Source of the DNA: a virus
Reading direction: 5' to 3' (one strand)
Virus record (IMG/VR): IMGVR_UViG_3300034682_000076
Location: 1-35,862 of that record
Length of the DNA: 35,862 nucleotides
Both the position numbers and the translations under genes were made by a program. This document shows, in pieces, positions 1 through 6,334 of the stretch (its first letter is position 1; every line of letters starts with the position of its first letter). The notes beneath the pieces are model-generated. The model searched no databases, was not told the DNA's origin, and worked only from the letters and a program-made list of their open reading frames with translations.

Positions 1-2
1 AT

Positions 3-818
3 GCCGTGATTTACGCCACTTACGGGTGGAACAAGAAGGAGGATAGGTTAACCAACACCTATTTAGCAGAGCTGTGCGGTATCGACCCAAGCGATATCAA
101 TGACGCACTCAAGCACCTGGCCGCCAGAAAGATCATCAACCTCAAGAAGTTCGGCCAATTGAAACTGGTCAGTGTGAACAAGGTTGTCAGTGAATGGGAT
201 TATGAATTATCAGACCCAGTTAGAGCCAAAAAACACACGGGTGATTCTGCGGAAAAAACGGGTGATTTCACCCAGAAAAACGGGCGGAAGCAAGTTTCAA
301 ACCGGGCGGAAGCACCCAACACCCAAGACAATCTAACCCAAGACAAAGAGCAAAAGATCTCTTCGTCCGAAATCGCTGACGCGATTCCAGACAATCCCGC
401 CGATCGTGGTGATTCGTCCATGGTGGTTAAACCCGAAGCTGCAGTGCAAACCCCGAGCGGCAAGCACTGGGGTACCCAAGGCGATCTGACCTGCGCCGAA
501 TACATCTACGCCAAGGTCCTGTTGGTCAACCCGACAGCAAGGACCCCGAACTGGCCGAAATGGGCAAACGACATCCGGTTACTGCGCGAACAAGACAAGC
601 GGAGCCATCGCGAGATCTGCGAGTTGTTCAAGTGGGTCAACTCCGATGGCTTCTGGCGCGTGAACGTGCTGAGTCCAGCAACACTGCGGGACAAATGGGA
701 TTCCTTGCAGGCCAAGCGGTTGAACGCCGGTGTTATCCCGCAGAGCAACGCCACGTTTGATCTGGCCGAGCACATGACCACTGAGCGCCTGAACGCGATG
801 CTCAAGGAGGGGTTCTGA
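3..818 (+). CDS. Phage replication protein O-like, 5' end cut off by the window
   Basis: This is the probable origin-binding replication initiator of the phage early operon. The reading frame is open to the left edge, so the N-terminus is missing and the first visible codons are internal. The visible start (TYGWNKKEDR, then LAELCGIDPSDINDAL and a helix ending ARKIIN) matches the winged-helix N-terminal domain of lambda O-type proteins (Phage_rep_O family). A low-complexity linker of about 100 residues follows. The C-terminal block from about residue 150 has the W-x-x-DIRLL, FKWVNSDGFWRVN and LSPATLRDKW pattern seen in phage O-like and DnaT-like replication proteins. The stop codon overlaps the start of the P-like gene (TGATG), so the two are probably translationally coupled, as O and P are in lambda. 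In lambdoid phages the origin often lies inside this gene; I see no clear iterons in the visible part. The family call is good; the exact origin role is inferred. Confidence 0.8.
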   Translation, partial: AVIYATYGWNKKEDRLTNTYLAELCGIDPSDINDALKHLAARKIINLKKFGQLKLVSVNKVVSEWDYELSDPVRAKKHTGDSAEKTGDFTQKNGRKQVSNRAEAPNTQDNLTQDKEQKISSSEIADAIPDNPADRGDSSMVVKPEAAVQTPSGKHWGTQGDLTCAEYIYAKVLLVNPTARTPNWPKWANDIRLLREQDKRSHREICELFKWVNSDGFWRVNVLSPATLRDKWDSLQAKRLNAGVIPQSNATFDLAEHMTTERLNAMLKEGF

Positions 819-1495
819 TGACGATGAAGCCGATCGGCACAGTGCTGGCCGCAATGAGCAATGTCCCGGTGAACCAGGGGCCTGACACCCACAAACCACG
901 GGAGTTGTCAGACCAAGACACCCGAGTGGTGACCCTGTTATTCAAACAACTCCAGGTGGTATTTCCAGCTTGGCAACGTGCATTCCCTACGCCGGAGTCA
1001 CAAGCCCGAGCCCTTCGTGAATGGACTCTTGCGCTGATCGAGGCGCAATGCACCAGCGCCCAGCAGCTTGAGATGGGGATGCGTAAGGCCCGGGAGCAAG
1101 ATATTCCGTTCTTCCCGAGCCCAGGGATGTTCATCAAGTGGTGTCAGATCACGCCGGAAACGCTGGGGTTGCCCACCGTTGAACAAGCCTTGGCGGATGT
1201 GGCTCGACATCGCAAGACCCATCCAGCAGTTGTGCTGGCAGCCAGGGCCACGCGATTTGAGCGACAAACACTGAACGCTGACGAATACAGCAAGGTTTTT
1301 GCCCACGCCTATGAGCAAGTGATGCAGCGAGTGATGGCCGGTGAAGACTTGGCCGCTGCTGTGCTCAAGGGGCTGCCGACGCAATCACAGATCCAGCACA
1401 ACCCTGAGTATTACCACGAGGTAGGCCAGCGCGGAGTTTCCTCGCTCAAGGCTCTGTTCAAACGGGGAGGGATGGCTCATGCCCAGACCAATTAA
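818..1495 (+). CDS. Replication protein P-like helicase loader
   Basis: The 225-aa protein follows the O-like gene with a one-base stop/start overlap, and the start is preceded by a strong AAGGAGG-type ribosome site. The centre of the protein (REWTLALIEAQCTSAQQLEM, then FFPSPGMFIKWCQ) is the signature of the lambda P family, which brings host DnaB helicase to the O-bound origin. The C-terminal half is helical and ends in a glycine/histidine-rich tail. O followed directly by P is the standard lambdoid order and supports the call. A DnaC-type ATPase is excluded because there is no Walker A motif. It would be expressed early in the same transcript as the O-like gene. Confidence 0.8.
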   Translation: MTMKPIGTVLAAMSNVPVNQGPDTHKPRELSDQDTRVVTLLFKQLQVVFPAWQRAFPTPESQARALREWTLALIEAQCTSAQQLEMGMRKAREQDIPFFPSPGMFIKWCQITPETLGLPTVEQALADVARHRKTHPAVVLAARATRFERQTLNADEYSKVFAHAYEQVMQRVMAGEDLAAAVLKGLPTQSQIQHNPEYYHEVGQRGVSSLKALFKRGGMAHAQTN

Positions 1496-1745
1496 CGTCT
1501 CCGGACAACTTGGCCGAGTCATCGCAATCATGTGTGACGGCCAGCGCCGGACCCTGCGCGAAATCGAGCGGGAATGCTGGACCCGGTTCGGACATGCCGA
1601 CACTCAGGCTGCTATCAGCGCCAGGCTCCGGCAGGTTCACAAGTACGGATACATCAAAAACGCCCACATCGAGCGGATCAACGATAAGCCCGTCTGGTGG
1701 TACTACCTGACGCCAATGGACAGTACGAAGGAGCAAGCAGCATGA
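1479..1745 (+). CDS. Small winged-helix-like protein of the nin-like region
   Basis: The 88-aa product starts inside the end of the P-like gene (17-base overlap) behind a GGGGAGGG ribosome site. The sequence GQLGRVIAIMCDGQRRTLRE, followed by two predicted helices (DTQAAISARLRQVHKYGYI) and a short strand ending KPVWWYYL, looks like a winged helix-turn-helix in which the wing is the aromatic strand. Such small domains are common DNA-binding or regulatory proteins in phage early operons. I do not recognise a named family. DNA binding is inferred from the fold pattern only. Confidence 0.6.
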   Translation: MPRPINVSGQLGRVIAIMCDGQRRTLREIERECWTRFGHADTQAAISARLRQVHKYGYIKNAHIERINDKPVWWYYLTPMDSTKEQAA

Positions 1746-1912
1746 GAGTTTCAGTATTGTTTTCAGCAATGGCCCATGTTCTGGCCTCAGCATTTCCGCT
1801 GTTCAAGTCGTACAACTGGCGCGAGTCCTATCCGATCCCGCGTGTTCGCTCCCGGGGCACCAGCCGCCGCTCGAGAGTCAGCCCCAAGATCCGCAAGGGC
1901 CGGAGAGGTTAG
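1742..1912 (+). CDS. Small basic protein, unknown
   Basis: The 56-aa frame starts at an ATGA overlap with the stop of the winged-helix gene, the usual spacing in this operon. The N-terminus is mildly hydrophobic (VSVLFSAMAHVLASAF) and the last 25 residues are strongly basic and Arg/Ser-rich (RSRGTSRRSRVSPKIRKG). Coding status rests on its tight position between two better-supported genes and on the start/stop overlap. The function is unknown; the charge would suit nucleic-acid or membrane binding. It could also be a spurious frame. Confidence 0.45.
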   Translation: MRVSVLFSAMAHVLASAFPLFKSYNWRESYPIPRVRSRGTSRRSRVSPKIRKGRRG

Positions 1913-1914
1913 CC

Positions 1915-2118
1915 ATGGAAATGACCTATCTCGATCAGATCCTGATGCTCGGGCTGTTCATTGTGTTCCTGCTGGCCATGGCGTTCTGCGTTGGCTGGGT
2001 GATGTGGGTGGTTTTTGGTGGTGCCGAGGCGGATAAGGCTACAGACCAGGCCGACTCTATGTGGCAGACCATCGAGGATGAGTGCCGCCGGATGCGGGAG
2101 GCTGGGCTTGCGGATTGA
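1915..2118 (+). CDS. Single-pass membrane protein, unknown
   Basis: The 67-aa product has one clear membrane segment (about residues 8-34, ILMLGLFIVFLLAMAFCVGW onward) followed by an acidic, helical cytoplasmic or periplasmic tail (DKATDQADSMWQTIEDECRR). It begins two bases after the preceding stop. Small membrane proteins of this kind occur in nin-like regions of lambdoid phages and are mostly uncharacterised. It is not close to the lysis genes, so a holin role is unlikely. Confidence 0.6.
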   Translation: MEMTYLDQILMLGLFIVFLLAMAFCVGWVMWVVFGGAEADKATDQADSMWQTIEDECRRMREAGLAD

Positions 2119-2557
2119 GATGGTAAAGCACCCGGGCGGAACGTTTGTCCCGGCATTCGATCATGAGGCTGCCAGGCTTGAGCGTTTCAAGTCTGGCGGT
2201 CAGTACACGGTCGAGCTGAAACTCACGCGCAATCCAGACTTTCACCGCAAGGTCTTTGCCTTCTTCAACTTCTGCTTTGAGCACTGGTGCGCTGACAAGG
2301 CAGAGCTGGAGCACATGGACCAATCCGCTCAGTTCGACACATTCCGCAAGCACCTCACCGTATTGGCTGGCTACCGGGATGTCACCTACACGATTGATGG
2401 CCGTGCCCGGGTAGAAGCCAAGAGCTTGGCCTACGGCAACATGGAGCAAGAAGATTTTGAGCGCTGCTATAACGCCCTGATCAAGGCCGCTATCAAGCAC
2501 ATCTTTGCCGGTACTGACGATCAGAACGTTTGGAACCAACTGCAGGGGTTCTTTTGA
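2108..2557 (+). CDS. DUF1367-family phage protein
   Basis: The pattern of a GG-T-hydrophobic-P block, a YTVEL strand, then RNPDFHRKVFAFFNFCFEHW and a C-terminal helix ending WNQLQGFF matches DUF1367, a family of early-region proteins in lambdoid phages with no known activity. The start is the interesting point. An ATG at 2120 has no ribosome site, whereas a TTG at 2108 sits six bases after GGGAGG (2096-2101) and overlaps the end of the preceding membrane-protein gene. I therefore choose TTG, giving 149 aa beginning MRIEMVKHPGG. The stop overlaps the next start (TGATG). Confidence 0.75.
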   Translation: MRIEMVKHPGGTFVPAFDHEAARLERFKSGGQYTVELKLTRNPDFHRKVFAFFNFCFEHWCADKAELEHMDQSAQFDTFRKHLTVLAGYRDVTYTIDGRARVEAKSLAYGNMEQEDFERCYNALIKAAIKHIFAGTDDQNVWNQLQGFF

Positions 2558-2877
2558 TGACTAAAGACGAAAAGCTCTGGATCGCTGATGCGGTGTCGCT
2601 TGGTTGTCTGCCATGCCGAATGTCTGGGCTTGGGCCAACTCCAGCCGAGTACCACCATAAACGCCAAGGGCAGGGGGCTGGTAGACGAGCAAGCCACTAT
2701 GACGGGTTTCCCGCGTGCCCGGCCCATCATCGAGGGACGCAACACCCAGCCGTGCCATCCATTCATCTGGATAAGCTGAGGTTCGTGGGGATGTTTGGCA
2801 CCGAGGCAGAACTGGTCGAGCAAACACGCCGAGAGGTCGCAGGGCTGCGCTCCAACATTATCGGGAGAGCATCATGA
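2557..2877 (+). CDS. Ref-like RecA-dependent nuclease (HNH-type)
   Basis: The 106-aa protein carries a Cys/His pattern (CLPC at residues 17-20, YHHKRQG at 32-38, H47, CPAHH at 54-58), followed by a loop with HLDKLRFVGMFGTEAELVEQ. This matches the Ref / RecA-dependent nuclease family known from phage P1 and found in many lambdoid nin regions. These proteins bind zinc through Cys/His residues, have an HNH-like active site and cut DNA at RecA-bound displacement loops. A role in phage recombination or DNA repair is likely. The start overlaps the DUF1367 stop by one base. The family call is moderately strong; RecA dependence is taken from the family. Confidence 0.7.
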   Translation: MTKDEKLWIADAVSLGCLPCRMSGLGPTPAEYHHKRQGQGAGRRASHYDGFPACPAHHRGTQHPAVPSIHLDKLRFVGMFGTEAELVEQTRREVAGLRSNIIGRAS

Positions 2878-3131
2878 GCGACAACGTCAAAAACCTGTTT
2901 GAGCGAAGCGGTAACGCCAAGCAACGGTCTGTGCTGGATGCCCTGCGCTCAGCGATTGCCGACATTGAGAGCGGCGCCATTTCGCCAAACAAGCTCGTCG
3001 TGCTGATGCTGGATGACCGGAACTATGAATACCGTGTGTCTTTCGAGCAGGCAGGGATGAGCTGCAGCGAGATGCTGGCTCTGGCCGAAGTTCACAAGGC
3101 CAAGTGCCTTGAGCTGATGGGGAAGATTTGA
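2874..3131 (+). CDS. Small helical protein, unknown
   Basis: The 85-aa product overlaps the end of the Ref-like gene with an ATGA junction. The sequence is soluble and mostly helical (NVKNLFERSGNAKQRSVLDA at the N-terminus, MSCSEMLALAEVHKAKCLEL near the end), with a strand-like centre (NKLVVLMLDDRNYEYRVSF). I do not recognise a named family. Its place between two nuclease genes suggests a recombination or replication accessory role, but that is only context. Confidence 0.6.
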   Translation: MSDNVKNLFERSGNAKQRSVLDALRSAIADIESGAISPNKLVVLMLDDRNYEYRVSFEQAGMSCSEMLALAEVHKAKCLELMGKI

Positions 3132-3553
3132 TGATCCGATTGTCTGCCATCGAACTGGAGCGACTCATCAAGCCAAAGTTTGGACCCAAAGCGCCAACTG
3201 CTCCCAAGGGGAAGAACAAGGTCAACGAGCAGGTGGCCAAGCTCCAGGCCGAAACCAAGCTGCACCTGCATGGCTTGCCAGCCTATGTCACCGAGCACCG
3301 GTTTCACCCAACCCGGCGCTGGCGTTTCGATTATGCGTGGCCCGAGTTAAAGATTGCCGTCGAAGTGCATGGCGGCACATACACCAACGGCCGGCACACC
3401 CGCGGCGGTGGCTTTACCGTCGATCGAGAAAAAATGAATGAGGCGGCTATCTACGGCTGGACCGTCCTCGAAGTCACTACTGCTCATGTCCGGTCAGGAC
3501 AAATGCGCCAGTGGCTGGACCGTATTTTTGAGCACAAAGGAGTGGCAGCATGA
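3131..3553 (+). CDS. PD-(D/E)XK-like endonuclease (Vsr/DUF559-type fold)
   Basis: The 140-aa protein starts at an ATG overlapping the preceding TGA. Residues about 58-110 read RRWRFDYAWPELKIAVEVHG, then GRHTRGGGFTVDREKMN and GWTVLEVTT. This is the layout of small restriction-fold nucleases: an acidic residue in a strand (FDYAWPE), a second acidic residue in the next strand (AVEVHGG), and a helix with D-x-E-K-x-N followed by GW-x-VL. Lambdoid phages carry such proteins at this position (next to Q), probably as structure-specific nucleases replacing RusA or NinG. Substrate is not known. Confidence 0.7.
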   Translation: MIRLSAIELERLIKPKFGPKAPTAPKGKNKVNEQVAKLQAETKLHLHGLPAYVTEHRFHPTRRWRFDYAWPELKIAVEVHGGTYTNGRHTRGGGFTVDREKMNEAAIYGWTVLEVTTAHVRSGQMRQWLDRIFEHKGVAA

Positions 3554-4245
3554 TTGAGATGATCCTGAGATTGTTCGAGGCAAAGGCTATCAGCATCGAA
3601 ACAGCAGTAGGCCGCAGCACTGGCCGTATCGGGCGCGATGAGTTTATCGCTGCCGCCCGGGAAGGCTGCCGCAGTCACCCGATTGGCTGGCACCTTATCC
3701 TGGCTGAGGAAATGGCCGACGACACTAGTGTTGGCGTCCTGATGGCTTATCTCACCCGAGCCTGTGGCACCCAGGAGATCGGACAGGCTGCCATGTCCAT
3801 CATCATGGGCCGGCCACTGCCGGTGCAGCTCGATGCGTTGATCACCAAGTCGCCACACTATGACGCCGAACGCCGCCGGGCATCCATCGTCATGGAGCGA
3901 GCCAAGCGAGCGCACAGGGCAGGGGATGATTCCCGCTATGTGGCTATCAAAGCCGAGCGCGATGGAATCCTGTCGGCAGCCCGCGCAAGAGTGGCCAACG
4001 AGATCCTGCAGTCCGGCCGATGCCCGAAGTGCCGCGGCACTGGGATCCGCGAGCGCAAACAGGACCAGTGCCCAGCGTGCAACGGGACAGGTAAGGTGAT
4101 TCCGGATATCGGGTTGATTGGCCGCCAGTTCGGCGCCGAAGCTCAAGAGATTGTGCGCAAGGTTGTTGATGCAGTGCAGATCGACAAAAGCCGGTGCCTG
4201 GATGTGATAGGGAGAAGGGCGCAGATGGAGAAGGATGCGGCGTAA
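3550..4245 (+). CDS. Q-type late antitermination protein (Q82-like, zinc-binding)
   Basis: The 231-aa protein has a central-to-C-terminal four-cysteine site: C158-P-K-C161-RGTG, then 12 residues, then C174-P-A-C177-NGTG. Paired CxxCxGxG knuckles of this kind are typical of the Q82 family of phage late antiterminators. The rest is helical with a conserved-looking N-terminal part (IGRDEFIAAAREGCRSHPIG). Position agrees: it ends the early operon and lies about 270 bases upstream of the first pR'-like promoter and its terminator. In lambdoid phages Q binds at the late promoter, loads onto polymerase paused near the start site and makes it ignore terminators. The gene overlaps the preceding stop (ATGA). 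A DnaJ-type chaperone is the main alternative for the cysteine motif, but there is no J domain. Confidence 0.75.
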   Translation: MIEMILRLFEAKAISIETAVGRSTGRIGRDEFIAAAREGCRSHPIGWHLILAEEMADDTSVGVLMAYLTRACGTQEIGQAAMSIIMGRPLPVQLDALITKSPHYDAERRRASIVMERAKRAHRAGDDSRYVAIKAERDGILSAARARVANEILQSGRCPKCRGTGIRERKQDQCPACNGTGKVIPDIGLIGRQFGAEAQEIVRKVVDAVQIDKSRCLDVIGRRAQMEKDAA

Positions 4246-4296
4246 CTCGGTGCAATGTGGCATTCTCGTTCGCATAAACCACGGGCGGGGAAGAAG

Positions 4297-4500
4297 ATGG
4301 GGAACCAGGTATTGAACCTAAGCGCACTACCAAAAGAAGAACAGGACTTGATAGAAGTCGATAAGGCAGCAGCCTACGCAGTATGGAAGGAGCGCAAAGG
4401 GGATCTGCTCAAGGCCGAGGAAGATATCAAATCGGTTGATGAGCAGTATCACGCCCAGTTCCTGGCAGGACTGACGAAATACCGGGCTATCAAGCTATAG
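4297..4500 (+). CDS. Small helical protein between Q and the late promoter, unknown
   Basis: The 67-aa product begins at an ATG preceded by GGGGAAG at good spacing; an upstream in-frame ATG at 4255 lacks a ribosome site. It is hydrophilic and almost entirely helical (KEEQDLIEVDKAAAYAVWKE, then DLLKAEEDIKSVDEQYHAQF), possibly a short coiled coil. It is the only gene between the Q-like gene and the first late promoter, the interval where Stx phages carry their toxin genes further downstream. No family recognised. Confidence 0.6.
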   Translation: MGNQVLNLSALPKEEQDLIEVDKAAAYAVWKERKGDLLKAEEDIKSVDEQYHAQFLAGLTKYRAIKL

Positions 4501-4517
4501 GCACACGGATAACTCTG

Positions 4518-4559
4518 TTGAAATAACACCCTGTCAGCGTTAGGATTATCCAAGAATGG
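4518..4559 (+). promoter_or_regulatory. pR'-like late promoter, copy 1 (lysis and packaging)
   Basis: The -35 is TTGAAA (4518-4523), the spacer exactly 17 bases and the -10 TAGGAT (4541-4546), with a predicted start at A4553. The spacer ends in CAGCGT, a short block shared with three other promoters in the window. A second -10-like hexamer (AAGAAT, 4552-4557) lies across the start, where lambda pR' has its sigma-dependent pause element. The first base of a terminator stem is six bases into the transcript. Together with the Q-like gene upstream this is read as the Q-dependent late promoter. Confidence 0.8.
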
Positions 4560-4587
4560 CCAGAGACTAAACACCTCTGGCCTTTTT
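4558..4587 (+). terminator. Leader terminator tR'-like, copy 1
   Basis: An 8-bp perfect stem (GGCCAGAG, 4558-4565, with CTCTGGCC, 4575-4582), a nine-base loop and five T. It would end transcripts from the promoter just upstream after about 35 nt unless polymerase has been modified. Confidence 0.85.
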
Positions 4588-4595
4588 CATTTCCG

Positions 4596-4618
4596 GCCCG
4601 CCTCTGTGCGGGCTTTTT
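4596..4618 (+). terminator. Second leader terminator, copy 1
   Basis: GCCCGC (4596-4601), six-base loop, GCGGGC (4608-4613), then five T. It follows the first terminator within ten bases and doubles the block to unmodified polymerase. The T-tract leads directly into the ribosome site of the first lysis gene. Confidence 0.8.
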
Positions 4619-4636
4619 CATGCTTGGAGAATGCCG

Positions 4637-4900
4637 ATGACGATAAGCGACACACTGAAAGGGCGGCTTATCGCTTACTTCGGTGGTGGTGGCGTTGCAG
4701 GATACAGCGCCGACGTATCTGCGATAGGGAAAACCAGCGAGATGATCACCAAGGCGCCCGACAGCCTCCTCAAGATCCACATTACCCCATGGCTGACAGT
4801 TGGTGATGTGCTGACTGTTGTTGGCTCGTTGGTTGTCATTGGGCGGCTGGCCTTCGATGTGTACTGCTATGTCGATAAACGTCGCCGGGGTATGGTATGA
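4637..4900 (+). CDS. Probable holin or lysis-associated membrane protein
   Basis: The 87-aa product is the first gene after late promoter copy 1. Two ATGs are in frame; the one at 4637 sits seven bases from GGAG (4626-4629), whereas the ATG at 4631 is only one base away, so 4637 is preferred. One weak apolar segment (GRLIAYFGGGGVAGYSADV, near residues 9-27) and one clear membrane segment (VGDVLTVVGSLVVIGRLAF, about 55-73) are followed by a short basic tail (DKRRRG), a plan like small holins. It overlaps the endolysin gene by an ATGA. A second two-segment membrane protein lies after the endolysin, so which one is the holin and which an antiholin or pinholin cannot be decided here. Confidence 0.6.
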   Translation: MTISDTLKGRLIAYFGGGGVAGYSADVSAIGKTSEMITKAPDSLLKIHITPWLTVGDVLTVVGSLVVIGRLAFDVYCYVDKRRRGMV

Positions 4901-5532
4901 GAAAGCCACCACCTAAGAAAACCATCTGCTCGGTTGTCGTCGCGATAGCCATGATCACCGGCTGGCAACAGCAGTATGCCGTCAGCCCTGAATCAGTCCC
5001 TAGTGAAGTCCGTTCGGCGATGGTGTCGAAGGCCGGAAACCCACTCCGGTTTTCAGCCGAAGCTATGGCCATCATGGGTGACGCAGAAGGCTGCAGGGCC
5101 AATCCATACCTCTGCCCAGCAAGTCGGCTCACCGGAGGGATAGGCCACGCCAACGATGCGGATGTGGCTGAATACGGCATACCTGGTCAGTCACCCCTCA
5201 AGCAAATCCCTATGCAGGTCATCAGCCGCTGGTTTGTCTCCGACATGATGGCCGCGCAGAACTGCCTCGAACAAAACGTAGAGAAGAAAATCGGCCGGAA
5301 GCTCTCACAGGGCGCATTCGATGGTATTGGGTCTTTCACGCTCAACGTCGGTTGCGGCCGGATGATGAAGAACCCCAAGACAGGGAAGCGAACTGACATC
5401 TACAGCTACATGCTATCGGGTGACGAATACCACGCCTGCATGGAGCTGCAGAAGTATGTCTATGCCGCCGGGGTGCGCCTGCCGGGCCTGGACACCCGCC
5501 GAGGAAAGGAGAGAGCTCTATGTCAGAACTGA
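4897..5532 (+). CDS. SAR endolysin, glycoside hydrolase 24 lysozyme
   Basis: The 211-aa muramidase cleaves the glycan strands of peptidoglycan during lysis. The N-terminus is basic (RKPPPKK) followed by a short, weakly hydrophobic segment (residues 10-22, ICSVVVAIAMITG) and no clear signal-peptidase site, typical of signal-anchor-release endolysins that sit in the inner membrane until it is depolarised. The catalytic layout is E64-8 residues-C73-5 residues-T79 followed by GGIGH, the E-x8-(D/C)-x5-T pattern of R21/P1-type lysozymes, here with Cys in the middle position. C11, C66 and C73 are candidates for the disulphide switching used by some SAR lysozymes. The length is at the long end for the family. 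Confidence 0.85.
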   Translation: MRKPPPKKTICSVVVAIAMITGWQQQYAVSPESVPSEVRSAMVSKAGNPLRFSAEAMAIMGDAEGCRANPYLCPASRLTGGIGHANDADVAEYGIPGQSPLKQIPMQVISRWFVSDMMAAQNCLEQNVEKKIGRKLSQGAFDGIGSFTLNVGCGRMMKNPKTGKRTDIYSYMLSGDEYHACMELQKYVYAAGVRLPGLDTRRGKERALCQN

Positions 5533-5774
5533 AAGATGAGCTGAGCGACATCAAGGTTGCATGGTACAAGCGCCGCCCGGCGGTAATCACCATGGTTGCC
5601 ACCGCTCTCGGTGGACTACAGGCCTGCTGGTTTGCACTGTCCGAAAGCGTATCCCAACCCGTCTATATCGGTGGGGCCATCGTGATCCCGGTGCTGATGC
5701 AGGTTATCAACATCTGCTACGGCAAGATGATAGCCAAATACAAGGCTAGCCAAGAGGACTCTGCAGATGTTTGA
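5520..5774 (+). CDS. Holin-like protein downstream of the endolysin
   Basis: The 84-aa product begins inside the end of the endolysin gene behind an AAAGGAGAGAG ribosome site. It has a charged N-terminus (ELKDELSDIKVAWYKRR), two membrane segments (about residues 20-40, AVITMVATALGGLQACWFAL, and 48-68, YIGGAIVIPVLMQVINICYG) and a charged tail. This is the usual plan of class II phage holins. If it is the holin, the 87-aa membrane protein at 4637 may be the antiholin or a pinholin. Its stop overlaps the Rz start region. Confidence 0.6.
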   Translation: MSELKDELSDIKVAWYKRRPAVITMVATALGGLQACWFALSESVSQPVYIGGAIVIPVLMQVINICYGKMIAKYKASQEDSADV

Positions 5775-6225
5775 GTCAGCCAAGGTATGGGCGATAGGTG
5801 GGTTGGTCGCCGCTTTGATGGCTTCCGGGCTGCTGCTGTACGCCAATCACTACAAGAGCGAGCTCCAGGAAGAACAAAAGGTAACGCTCAAGCTATCGGA
5901 CGAACTGGATAAAGCCACCCAACGAGCCAATGGGCTGGATACTGTTCTATCCACCTACCGCGCACAGTCGCAGAAAAACGCCGAGCTGGTGACGCAACAG
6001 CAACAAACAGTGTCATCCATCAATGACCGCCTGGCCGAGCGCCTACAACTGGTCAAAAAACTGGAGAGAGAGAATGCCGAACTACGCAATTGGTCTGACA
6101 CTCCTTTGCCTGAGCCTATCAAGCGGATGCGCAAGCGCCCCACAATCACCGGCGCCGCAGCTTATCGAGAATGGGTGTCCCCTAGTGGTGCCGTGCCAAC
6201 TTCCAGCGAGCGAGCTGGGGAGTAA
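5767..6225 (+). CDS. Rz: Rz-like inner-membrane spanin subunit
   Basis: The 152-aa protein has a single N-terminal membrane segment (about residues 8-26, VWAIGGLVAALMASGLLLYA) and a long coiled-coil periplasmic part (ELQEEQKVTLKLSDELDKAT through LQLVKKLERENAELRNW). This is the i-spanin plan: the protein sits in the inner membrane and reaches across the periplasm to Rz1, and together they fuse inner and outer membranes in the last lysis step. The nested Rz1 frame starting within it confirms the identification. It overlaps the holin-like gene by eight bases. Confidence 0.85.
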   Translation: MFESAKVWAIGGLVAALMASGLLLYANHYKSELQEEQKVTLKLSDELDKATQRANGLDTVLSTYRAQSQKNAELVTQQQQTVSSINDRLAERLQLVKKLERENAELRNWSDTPLPEPIKRMRKRPTITGAAAYREWVSPSGAVPTSSERAGE

Positions 6226-6334
6226 CGGGGAGTTGAACGACCAGCTCGAAATCACCGAGGCCGCCTGGGCGTCTTGCGCTGCTCAGGTCGATAGCGTTTA
6301 TCAGTGCCAACAGAGTGGCCATGGCAAGGACTAA
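6074..6334 (+). CDS. Rz1: Rz1-like outer-membrane lipoprotein spanin, nested in Rz
   Basis: This 86-aa frame starts inside Rz in another frame, behind GGAGAGAG, and runs 109 bases past its end. It begins with a lipoprotein signal (MPNYAIGLTLLCLSLSSGC) whose lipobox ends in SSG-Cys, followed by a Pro/Ala-rich stretch (ASAPQSPAPQ). This is the typical o-spanin layout. It is longer than lambda Rz1 (60 aa) and has several extra Cys residues in the C-terminal half. Its end overlaps the start of the small terminase gene by 14 bases. Confidence 0.85.
   Translation: MPNYAIGLTLLCLSLSSGCASAPQSPAPQLIENGCPLVVPCQLPASELGSNGELNDQLEITEAAWASCAAQVDSVYQCQQSGHGKD

Noticed and set aside
3484-4275. Long open frame on the minus strand opposite the Q-like gene
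   Set aside because: It is the shadow of the GC-rich plus-strand gene, lacks a ribosome site and has no recognisable protein features.
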